This document shows, piece after piece, positions 10,455 through 16,870 of a stretch of DNA of 64,000 nucleotides (the first letter of the stretch is position 1; each line of letters starts with the position of its first letter). The stretch covers positions 62,001 through 126,000 of the forward strand of contig NZ_NFKF01000001.1 of the NCBI RefSeq assembly GCF_002160255.1, in the 5' to 3' direction. Position numbers and translations under genes: made by a program. Below the pieces are notes generated by a model that worked only from the letters and a program-made list of their open reading frames with translations, had not been told where the DNA came from and did not search any database. Origin of the DNA: Olsenella sp. An188. GTDB lineage: Bacteria > Actinomycetota > Coriobacteriia > Coriobacteriales > Atopobiaceae.

Positions 10455-10487
10455 ATCCTACCCAGCGGCACTGAATTTCTTCTGAAT
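10455..10487 (-). promoter_or_regulatory. Candidate autoregulated promoter of the two-component operon
   Basis: On the minus strand, ATTCAG occurs twice with an 11-base period (plus-strand CTGAAT at 10471-10476 and 10482-10487), followed by a TAGGAT -10 element at 10460-10455. No good -35 hexamer is present; the direct repeats lie at its place. One helical turn between repeats is the usual binding pattern of OmpR/PhoB regulators. The assignment to the adjacent regulator is an inference. Confidence 0.45.
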
Positions 10488-10536
10488 GCCCCGGGCCGCT
10501 CGCAGGTGGGCACGACACGTTCACAAAAACTGCACC

Positions 10537-10564
10537 TTGCAGCCACAATGAAGAGTCGTATGAT
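10537..10564 (+). promoter_or_regulatory. Promoter of the rpsP operon
   Basis: TTGCAG (10537-10542) and TATGAT (10559-10564) are 16 bases apart. The -10 matches consensus at five of six positions. The predicted start near 10571 leaves a leader of about 70 bases before the rpsP TTG. Confidence 0.6.
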
Positions 10565-10577
10565 TAGTAGCTGTTTT

Positions 10578-10620
10578 GTGGCCACGCGGTGCGGCCACCA
10601 CCTGAGTCCACGCGCACCGC
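10578..10620 (+). promoter_or_regulatory. rpsP 5' leader with two mutually exclusive stems
   Basis: GTGGCC (10578-10583) can pair with GGCCAC (10593-10598). Alternatively GCGGTGCG (10586-10593) can pair with CGCACCGC (10613-10620). The two helices share bases and cannot form together. The second ends seven bases before the GGAGGAG ribosome binding site. This is the geometry of a translational or attenuation switch, possibly responding to S16; that is an inference. Confidence 0.45.
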
Positions 10621-10639
10621 TCGTCTGGAGGAGTTTTCA

Positions 10640-10981
10640 TTGGCAGTCAAGATCCGTCTGGCCCGTCACGGTGCCAAGAAGCGCCCGTACTACCGCGTCG
10701 TCGTCGCCGATAGCCGCATGCCGCGCGACGGCCGCTACATCGAGGAGGTCGGCCGTTACAACCCGCTGACCAACCCCAAGGTCATCGACATCAACCTCGA
10801 GAAGGTCGACGAGTGGGTCGCCAAGGGCGCCCAGCCCACCAACGCTGTGTCCCACCTCATCGACGTTGCCAGGAACGGCCAGCCCGTCGTCGAGAAGAAG
10901 ACCAAGATCTCGAAGAAGGCTGCCGCCAAGGCCGCCGCTGCCGCCGAGGCCGAGGCCGAGGCCGCCGCTGACGCCGAGTAG
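10640..10981 (+). CDS. rpsP: 30S ribosomal protein S16
   Basis: S16 is a small-subunit assembly protein. The first ~80 residues hold the family core [37 protein letters not shown]. The C-terminal 30 residues form an Ala/Glu/Lys-rich low-complexity tail seen in high-GC relatives, giving 113 residues in all. Translation starts at TTG 10640, seven bases after GGAGGAG; an upstream ATG at 10589 in the same frame lies in the structured leader and would give an unrelated N-terminal extension. It heads the order rpsP-khpA-rimM-trmD-lepB. Confidence 0.95.
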   Translation: MAVKIRLARHGAKKRPYYRVVVADSRMPRDGRYIEEVGRYNPLTNPKVIDINLEKVDEWVAKGAQPTNAVSHLIDVARNGQPVVEKKTKISKKAAAKAAAAAEAEAEAAADAE

Positions 10982-10989
10982 GTCTTCCC

Positions 10990-11280
10990 ATGGGGACCAC
11001 GGACAGCGTCCTCGACGGGACCGAGGAGCGGGAGCTGCCGTCCGACAAGGTCGCCGACCTCGTCGAGTACATCGTCTGCGGCCTCGTTGACGACGAGCAG
11101 AGCGTCTCGCTCGACGTCACCGACTCCGAGGAGGGGGCCCTCATCGAGGTCACCTGCTCCGAGGAGGACGCCGGCAGGGTCATCGGGCGCAAGGGTCGCA
11201 CAATCAAGGCAATCCGCACCCTCGCCCGCGCCCTGGGCCAGCGCGTCGGCACCGCCGTCGAAGTCGAGGTCGTGGGCTAG
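10990..11280 (+). CDS. khpA: KH-domain RNA-binding protein KhpA
   Basis: A small (96 residues) single KH-domain protein of the YlqC/KhpA family. In Gram-positive bacteria it partners with KhpB/Jag as an RNA chaperone that affects cell division. The GXXG loop is visible as VIGRKGRTIKAI near residue 65, followed by the last helix and strand (ALGQRVGTAVEVEVVG). The acidic N-terminal stretch of about 20 residues is variable in the family. It lies nine bases after rpsP and six before rimM, the conserved order, and probably shares their transcript. Confidence 0.93.
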   Translation: MGTTDSVLDGTEERELPSDKVADLVEYIVCGLVDDEQSVSLDVTDSEEGALIEVTCSEEDAGRVIGRKGRTIKAIRTLARALGQRVGTAVEVEVVG

Positions 11281-11286
11281 TCTGGC

Positions 11287-11805
11287 ATGCGCGCTCAGTA
11301 TCGCTGCATAGCCCGTGTGGAGAAGCCGCACGGGAGAAGAGGGGAGGTCGTGACGGTTCCCGTCCACGGCCTTCCCTCTCTTGTGCACGAGGGCCTCGAG
11401 GTGGCCGTCGTGCCCCCGTCCGCGTCCGGCTCGCGCTGGCACGTCGTCTCGTCGTGCTCCTCGGGCGGCCGCTCGGGCGACCTCGTGGCCCTGAGCGGCG
11501 TGACGAGCCTCGGGGAGGCCGAGGACCTCGTCGGTCGATACCTCCTCGCCTCCGTGGCGGACCTTCCTGCCGACCTCGCCCTCCACGACCGCGAGCGCCT
11601 CGTCGGGCGCGAGGTCGTTGACGAGCGTGGCACGAGGGGGGCGATCGCCGAGGTCCTGACCGGGCCTGCCAACGACGTCTGGGTCGTGCGCGGGCCGGCG
11701 GGCGAGGTGCTCCTGCCGGTGATTCCCGAGGTCGTCGACAACGTCCCCGATGAGGGGGCCGTGAGCGTGCGCGTCCCGCGCGGGCTCTCCTGGGAGGCGA
11801 GGTGA
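11287..11805 (+). CDS. rimM: 16S rRNA processing protein RimM
   Basis: RimM assists maturation of the 30S head domain and binds S19. The 172-residue product has the N-terminal beta-barrel (CIARVEKPHGRRGEVVTVPV) and a C-terminal PRC-barrel-like region with VLTGPANDVWVVRGPAGEVLLPVIPEVV, the best-conserved part of the family. It starts at ATG 11287, six bases behind the khpA stop. Its last codons overlap a possible GTG start of trmD. The sequence is rather divergent in the middle, as is usual for RimM. Confidence 0.93.
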   Translation: MRAQYRCIARVEKPHGRRGEVVTVPVHGLPSLVHEGLEVAVVPPSASGSRWHVVSSCSSGGRSGDLVALSGVTSLGEAEDLVGRYLLASVADLPADLALHDRERLVGREVVDERGTRGAIAEVLTGPANDVWVVRGPAGEVLLPVIPEVVDNVPDEGAVSVRVPRGLSWEAR

Positions 11806-11807
11806 CG

Positions 11808-12551
11808 ATGATCCTCGAGACCCTCTCGGTCTTCCCCGAGCTCTTCGGACCCTACATGGGCGCCTCGATCATGGGGCGCGCCCAGCGCTCGGGCGTCTTC
11901 TCCTTCGAGGCGCACGACCTGCGCGACTGGACGCACGACCGCCATCGCACGGTCGACGACGCGCCGTTCGGCGGGGGGCAGGGCATGCTCATGAAGCCCG
12001 AGCCCATCTTCGAGGCGCTCGACGACCTGTGCTCCCGGCCCCCGGCCAGGCCGCACGTGGTGTTCTTCTCGCCGTGCGGGGAGCGCTTCTGCCAGCGCAC
12101 CGCCGAGCGGCTCTCGCGGCACGAGCGCCTGCTGTTCGTCTGCGGGCGCTACGAGGGGACCGACGAGCGCGTCTACTCGCTCGCCGACGACGTCCTGTCC
12201 ATCGGCGACTACGTCCTCACGGGAGGCGAGCTTGCCGCGCTCGTGGTCATGGACTCGGTTGTCCGGCTGCTGCCCGGCGCGCTCGGCGACGAGATGAGCG
12301 CGGTGGACGAGTCGTTCTCGGCCGCCGGCCTGCTCGAGTACGCGCAGTACACCCGGCCCGCGAGCTACCGCGGCATGGACGTGCCCGAGGTGCTTCTCAG
12401 CGGAGACCACGCGCGCGTCGACGCGTGGAGGCGCGCCAGCGCAATCGAGCGCACGGCCCGCTGGCGCCCCGACCTCATTGAGTCGGCGGACCTGACTGCG
12501 GAGGAGCGCGCGCGGGCGCTCGAGCTCGCGGAGCGGGGAGAGGGGGACTAG
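11808..12551 (+). CDS. trmD: tRNA (guanine-37-N1)-methyltransferase
   Basis: TrmD methylates G37 of tRNAs next to the anticodon using S-adenosylmethionine, preventing +1 frameshifting. The trefoil-knot SAM site is seen in LSIGDYVLTGGELAALVVMDSV near residue 130; the N-terminal LETLSVFPELF and GGGQGMLMKPEP are typical. ATG 11808 is preferred: GGAGG at 11793-11797 is ten bases away and the protein then starts like its relatives. GTG 11802, overlapping the rimM stop, is an alternative adding two residues. lepB follows one base after the stop. Confidence 0.96.
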   Translation: MILETLSVFPELFGPYMGASIMGRAQRSGVFSFEAHDLRDWTHDRHRTVDDAPFGGGQGMLMKPEPIFEALDDLCSRPPARPHVVFFSPCGERFCQRTAERLSRHERLLFVCGRYEGTDERVYSLADDVLSIGDYVLTGGELAALVVMDSVVRLLPGALGDEMSAVDESFSAAGLLEYAQYTRPASYRGMDVPEVLLSGDHARVDAWRRASAIERTARWRPDLIESADLTAEERARALELAERGEGD

Positions 12552-12552
12552 G

Positions 12553-13137
12553 ATGGCACGTCACCTGCGCGGGGGCGAGCCCGTGACGTGGCGCGTGGAG
12601 CGCCACGTGGCGCCGAGGTTCTGGATCCTGGGCGCCGTCGTGCTCGGCCTGGTGGGCGCGTTTCTGCTCAGGACCTTCGTCTTCGGCGTCTACTACGTCC
12701 CCTCGGGATCGATGCTCGACACCATCCACGAGGGGGACCTGCTGCTCGGCGAGCGCGTCTCGCTTGCCTTCGACGACCCCAACCCCGGCGACATCGTGAC
12801 CTTCGACAGCCCCCTCGAGGAGGGGGAGACGCTCGTCAAGCGCGTGATCGCCGTGGGCGGGCAGACCATCGACCTGCGCGACGGGGTCGTGTACGTGGAC
12901 GGGGAGGCCCTCGACGAGCCATACGTGGGCGGGCGACCCACCGAGTCCCTCTCCGACCTCGCCGGCTCCGAGGGCATCACCTACCCCTACGTGGTCCCCG
13001 AGGGAACGGTCTGGGTGATGGGGGACAACCGCACCAACTCGAAGGACTCGCGCTACTTCGGCCCCGTGAGCGTCGATGACGTAACATCGAGGGCACGCTT
13101 CATCTACTGGCCGATCTGGGACGTCAGAGCGCTCTAG
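12553..13137 (+). CDS. lepB: Signal peptidase I
   Basis: LepB removes signal peptides from exported proteins at the outer face of the membrane. The 194-residue protein has one N-terminal membrane segment (about 23-45) and then the catalytic Ser53 in YVPSGSM and general base Lys96 in [11 protein letters not shown]. The C-terminal box [17 protein letters not shown] is also intact. The size fits single-anchor Gram-positive SipS-type enzymes. The start is one base after the trmD stop. A plausible in-window substrate is the secreted protein encoded at 59838-60389. Confidence 0.95.
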   Translation: MARHLRGGEPVTWRVERHVAPRFWILGAVVLGLVGAFLLRTFVFGVYYVPSGSMLDTIHEGDLLLGERVSLAFDDPNPGDIVTFDSPLEEGETLVKRVIAVGGQTIDLRDGVVYVDGEALDEPYVGGRPTESLSDLAGSEGITYPYVVPEGTVWVMGDNRTNSKDSRYFGPVSVDDVTSRARFIYWPIWDVRAL

Positions 13138-13165
13138 GCGCCCCGGTTACGAGAGAAGGACGACC

Positions 13166-14074
13166 ATGACCGAAAAGGTGCTTACATTCCAGGACATGAT
13201 CCTCGCGCTCGAGCGCTACTGGGCGGGCCAGGGCTGCACCGTCATGCAGCCCTACGACTCCGAGGTCGGCGCCGGCACGTTCCACACGGCGACCACCCTG
13301 CGCTCGCTCGGGCCCGGCGCCTGGCGCACCTGCTACCCGCAGCCCTGCCGTCGCCCCGCCGACGGCCGCTACGGCGAGAACCCCAACCGCCTGCAGCACT
13401 ACTACCAGTTCCAGGTGCTCCTCAAGCCCTCCCCGGCCGACTCGCAGGACCTCTACCTCGGCTCCCTCGAGGCCATCGGCCTCGACCCCGACCTGCACGA
13501 CGTTCGTTTCGTGGAGGACGACTGGGAGAGCCCGACGCTCGGCGCATGGGGCCTGGGCTGGGAGGTCTGGCTCGACGGCCAGGAGGTCACGCAGTTCACC
13601 TACTTCCAGCAGGTGGGCGGCATCGAGGTCGACCCGGTTCCGGTGGAGATCACCTATGGCCTCGAGCGCATCGCCATGTACATCCAGGGCGTGACGAGCG
13701 TCTACGACCTCGTCTGGAGCTACCTGCCCGACGGCACCCCCATGACCTATGGCGACGTCTTCCTCGAGAACGAGCGCGAGTTCTCCGCCTACAACTTCGA
13801 GGTCGCCAACGTCGAGATGATGCGGGCGAAGTTCGACGACTACGAGCGGGAGTGCCACTCGTGCCTCGAGGCGCACCTGCCGCTGCCCGCCTACGACTGC
13901 GTCATGAAGTGCTCCCACGCCTTCAACCTGCTCGACGCGCGCGGGGCCCTCTCCGCCGTCGAGCGCGCCAACTACATCCTGCGCGTCCGCGCCGTCGCCA
14001 AGGCCTGCTGCGAGGCGTACCTCGCCGAGGTCGCCGGCCGCGCCGACGCCGCCGAGAAGGGGGAGGTGGCCTAG
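13166..14074 (+). CDS. glyQ: Glycyl-tRNA synthetase alpha subunit
   Basis: The catalytic subunit of the (alpha-beta)2 glycyl-tRNA synthetase, a class II enzyme. The 302 residues contain [40 protein letters not shown] and [13 protein letters not shown], all hallmarks of GlyQ. AGAAGGA lies just before the ATG. glyS follows with no gap. The two-subunit form is widespread in bacteria, but most actinobacteria use a single-chain enzyme, so this gene pair argues against a mainstream actinobacterium. Confidence 0.97.
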   Translation: MTEKVLTFQDMILALERYWAGQGCTVMQPYDSEVGAGTFHTATTLRSLGPGAWRTCYPQPCRRPADGRYGENPNRLQHYYQFQVLLKPSPADSQDLYLGSLEAIGLDPDLHDVRFVEDDWESPTLGAWGLGWEVWLDGQEVTQFTYFQQVGGIEVDPVPVEITYGLERIAMYIQGVTSVYDLVWSYLPDGTPMTYGDVFLENEREFSAYNFEVANVEMMRAKFDDYERECHSCLEAHLPLPAYDCVMKCSHAFNLLDARGALSAVERANYILRVRAVAKACCEAYLAEVAGRADAAEKGEVA

Positions 14075-16174
14075 ATGGCCGAGACCCGTGACTTCCTGCT
14101 CGAGATCGGCTGCGAGGAGATGCCCTCAGCCCCGCTGATCAACGCCGTCAAGCAGCTTGGCCCGCTCGTCGAGCGGGGCCTCGACGAGGCCGGCCTCGCC
14201 CACGGCGCGGTCCGCGTCGTCTCCTCCCCGCGTCGCCTGGCGGCCATCGTCTCCGACGTCGCCTGCCAGACCGAGGAGATCCACGAGGTGAGACGCGGCC
14301 CGGCCGCCTCGATCGCCTTCGACGAGTCCGGCGCCCCGACCAAGGCCGCCGAGGGGTTCGCGCGCAAGTTCGGCGCGAGCGCCTCCGACCTCGTGCGCCG
14401 CGTCGACACCGACGGCCGCGAGTACGTCTTCGCCGAGCGCAGCGTGGCCGCCGCGCCGGCCATGCCGATCCTCTCGAGCCTCTCCGAGCGCGTGATCGCC
14501 TCGCTCGAGTGGCCCAACTACCGCAGCCAGCGCTGGGGCGGCGAGCACCAGACCTTCGTGAGGCCCATCCGCTGGATCTGCGCCCTTCTCGGCAGCGAGG
14601 TCGTTCCGGTGCGCTACGCCGACGTTACGAGCGGGAACACCACCCGCGGGCACCGCGTCCTGGGCCCGGGCGAGCACGTCGTGAGCGAGCCGGCCGCCTA
14701 CGAGGCCGTGCTCGAGTCCGCCGGGGTCCTCACCGAGGACCGTCGCCGCGAGGTCATCGCCGAGGGGATCGCCCGCGTGGAGGCCGAGCGGGGCGGCGCG
14801 CACGTCGACACGCCCAAGCGCGTGCTCGACGAGGTCGTCAACCTCACCGAGTGGCCGAGCGTGCTCGTGGGCACCTTCGACGAGGAGTTCCTCGCCGTGC
14901 CGCACGAGATCATCTGCGAGTCGATGCTCTCCAACCAGCGCTACTTCCCGATCTACGACGCCGAGGGCAACCTCACGCGCGAGTTCGTGGTCGTCTCCAA
15001 CACGCGTCCCGAGAACGCCGGGCGTGTGATCGAGGGCAACGAGTGCGTGGTGCGCGCCCGCCTCGACGACGCCAAGTTCTTCTACGAGGAGGACCTCAAG
15101 CGCCCGCTCGAGGCCTACCTGCCCAAGCTCGGCGAGGTCACCTTCCAGGAGAGGCTCGGCACCGTCCTGCAGAAGGCAGAGCGCATGGAGCGCGTGGCGC
15201 CCGTCGTGGCGAGCCGCTCCCTGCTGCTCGACGAGGGGCGAGCCGCCATGGCGGCTCGCGCGGCGAGGCTTGCCAAGGCCGACCTCGTCACCCAGGCCGT
15301 CGTCGAGTTCACGAGCCAGCAGGGCGTGATGGGCGGCTACTACGCCGCTGCCGCGGGCGAGCCCGACGAGGTCTGCGAGGCGATCCGCGACCAGTACCGC
15401 CCGCGCTTCGCGGGAGACGAGCCGCCCGCCGGCCCCGTCGGCGTGGCCGTCGCCGTGGCCGACAAGCTCGACACCATCTGCGGCATGTTCGCCATCGAGC
15501 AGCCGCCCACCGGCTCCTCCGACCCCTTCGCCGTTCGCAGGAGCGCCATCGGCGTCATCGCGATGCTGCGCCTCGCGCCCGCCGGCGCCCTCGACGAGCT
15601 CATCGGTGCCGCCCTCGACGCCTACGAGGCCCAGGGCCTCGCCTTCGACCGCGCCGCGACGCTCGAGGGCGTCCGCTCCTTCTTCCAGGGGCGCCTTGCC
15701 TCGATCGCCCGCGACGAGGGCGTCTCTCCCGACACCGTCGAGGCCGTGAGCGCCGTGGGCGTCGTCGACCCCGCCGAGTTCCTCGACCGCGCCCACGCGC
15801 TCGAGGACGCGCGCTCCGAGCGCCGCGAGCTCTTCGAGGACCTCGCCCAGGCCTACGCCCGCGCCGCGCACCTCGCCGACGCCTCCCTCGGCACCGACGT
15901 CGACGCCGGCCTGCTCGGCGACGCGGAGCGCTCCCTTCTCGACGCGTGCGACCGCGGCCGCTCCCGCGTGCGCGACGCGCTCGCCGAGCGTGACTTCTCC
16001 GGCGCCATCTCCGCACTTGCCGAACTGAAGGCCCCCATCGACCGATTCTTCGACGACGTACTTGTCATGGACGAGGATACTGCGGTAAGGGAGAACCGCC
16101 TCAGGCTGCTCAACCGCTTCGTTGAAGTCTTCGTGGGGGTTGCCGACGTCGGCGCGCTCTCGCGCAAGAAGTAG
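14075..16174 (+). CDS. glyS: Glycyl-tRNA synthetase beta subunit
   Basis: The tRNA-binding subunit of bacterial glycyl-tRNA synthetase, working with GlyQ. The 699-residue length is normal. It begins RDFLLEIGCEEMPS, contains WPNYRSQRWGGEHQTFVRPI and an HD-like core region, and ends with an anticodon-binding type helical domain (APIDRFFDDVLVMDEDTAVRENRLRLLNRF). The ATG directly follows the glyQ stop. The stop region carries a tandem 10-base duplication (CAAGAAGTAG twice, 16165-16184), so a second stop codon lies in frame downstream; this is harmless slippage. Confidence 0.97.
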   Translation: MAETRDFLLEIGCEEMPSAPLINAVKQLGPLVERGLDEAGLAHGAVRVVSSPRRLAAIVSDVACQTEEIHEVRRGPAASIAFDESGAPTKAAEGFARKFGASASDLVRRVDTDGREYVFAERSVAAAPAMPILSSLSERVIASLEWPNYRSQRWGGEHQTFVRPIRWICALLGSEVVPVRYADVTSGNTTRGHRVLGPGEHVVSEPAAYEAVLESAGVLTEDRRREVIAEGIARVEAERGGAHVDTPKRVLDEVVNLTEWPSVLVGTFDEEFLAVPHEIICESMLSNQRYFPIYDAEGNLTREFVVVSNTRPENAGRVIEGNECVVRARLDDAKFFYEEDLKRPLEAYLPKLGEVTFQERLGTVLQKAERMERVAPVVASRSLLLDEGRAAMAARAARLAKADLVTQAVVEFTSQQGVMGGYYAAAAGEPDEVCEAIRDQYRPRFAGDEPPAGPVGVAVAVADKLDTICGMFAIEQPPTGSSDPFAVRRSAIGVIAMLRLAPAGALDELIGAALDAYEAQGLAFDRAATLEGVRSFFQGRLASIARDEGVSPDTVEAVSAVGVVDPAEFLDRAHALEDARSERRELFEDLAQAYARAAHLADASLGTDVDAGLLGDAERSLLDACDRGRSRVRDALAERDFSGAISALAELKAPIDRFFDDVLVMDEDTAVRENRLRLLNRFVEVFVGVADVGALSRKK

Positions 16175-16242
16175 CAAGAAGTAGGGTAGGGTGGAGAAGG
16201 CGTAAGCCCTGTGAAGCCGGAAGAGGTACAGGAGGACTCGTG

Positions 16243-16641
16243 ATGGCCAAGCTCGATCTCGACGACGACATCTTCGGACACGTCGTCCCGCTCATCTACG
16301 TACTTTCCGACGCGCGCGGCGAGACCGCCAACACCGTCGTCATGGCCGCCGCCGCCCAGTTCGGCGACGGCTCGGTCGAAATCCAGCGACTCTCCAACGT
16401 CAAGGACGTCGACACGGTGCGCGCCTACTTCGACGAGCACTACGACGCCAGCCGCCCGTGCGCGGTGTTCCACACGTTTGCCGACGGCATCCTCCGTCGC
16501 GAGATCCGTCGCGAGCTCGACCGCAGGGGCATCCCCTCGATCGACCTGCTCGGCCCTGCGGTGACGGTCATCTCCACGCTCACGGGCGAGGAGCCCACGC
16601 GCGAGATCGGCGCTCTGTACAAGGATGAGGCGGCCAAGTAA
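16243..16641 (+). CDS. Stand-alone N-terminal domain of PPDK/PEPS regulatory protein (PSRP, DUF299)
   Basis: The 132 residues match the N-terminal half of the pyruvate,phosphate dikinase regulatory protein: LIYVLSDARGETANTVVMAAAAQF, then CAVFHTF, REIRRELDRRGIPSIDLLGP and a final PTREIGALYKDE. Full-length PSRP is about 270 residues, and its C-terminal half carries the P-loop and the phosphotransfer/phosphorolysis activities on PPDK. That half is absent: the frame stops cleanly at the domain boundary, no remnant follows, and a terminator comes next. The ATG has GGAGGA six bases upstream. It lies directly before ppdK. It may be a binding or sensing domain, a decayed gene, or a partner of a kinase encoded elsewhere; catalysis on its own is unlikely. 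Confidence 0.8.
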   Translation: MAKLDLDDDIFGHVVPLIYVLSDARGETANTVVMAAAAQFGDGSVEIQRLSNVKDVDTVRAYFDEHYDASRPCAVFHTFADGILRREIRRELDRRGIPSIDLLGPAVTVISTLTGEEPTREIGALYKDEAAK

Positions 16642-16670
16642 GGCCAAATCGCAACCCATGTTACTACCTC

Positions 16671-16704
16671 TGGGGTCGGGCTGCATGGCTCGACCCCATA
16701 TTTT
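16671..16704 (+). terminator. Terminator or attenuator between the PSRP-like gene and ppdK
   Basis: TGGGGTCG (16671-16678) pairs with CGACCCCA (16691-16698), followed by TATTTTG. The tail is short, so read-through into ppdK is possible. Confidence 0.7.
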
Positions 16705-16788
16705 GTCTCGAGCCGCCGCTTACCCCCAAGCTGTGACAGGTGACCGAAAACAGCCAGTCTCCCGCGGGCGCGTTGCTACCATTTCCTG

Positions 16789-16814
16789 AGGCCGCGGGGC
16801 ATGCCCGGCGGCCT
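16789..16814. promoter_or_regulatory. 26-base dyad in the ppdK leader
   Basis: AGGCCGC-G-GGGCAT at 16789-16801 is followed by its near-perfect inverted copy to 16814; only one of 13 pairs is mismatched. It lies 57 bases before the ppdK ATG. No T run follows, so an operator or a leader hairpin is more likely than a terminator. The 229-base gap between the PSRP-like gene and ppdK shows no convincing -35/-10 pair. Confidence 0.4.
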
Positions 16815-16870
16815 GCAGTAAGTGCGCGCCCCCCGGGCGCGTCCGGTCCCAGAGAAAGCAAGGGGAAAAC

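Noticed and set aside
10589-10639. Upstream ATG start for rpsP
   Set aside because: It lies in the structured leader, has no ribosome binding site and adds residues absent from S16; TTG 10640 has GGAGGAG seven bases upstream.
16165-16184. Tandem duplication CAAGAAGTAG at the glyS stop as a regulatory repeat
   Set aside because: It simply duplicates the last codons and stop; replication slippage is the simplest explanation.
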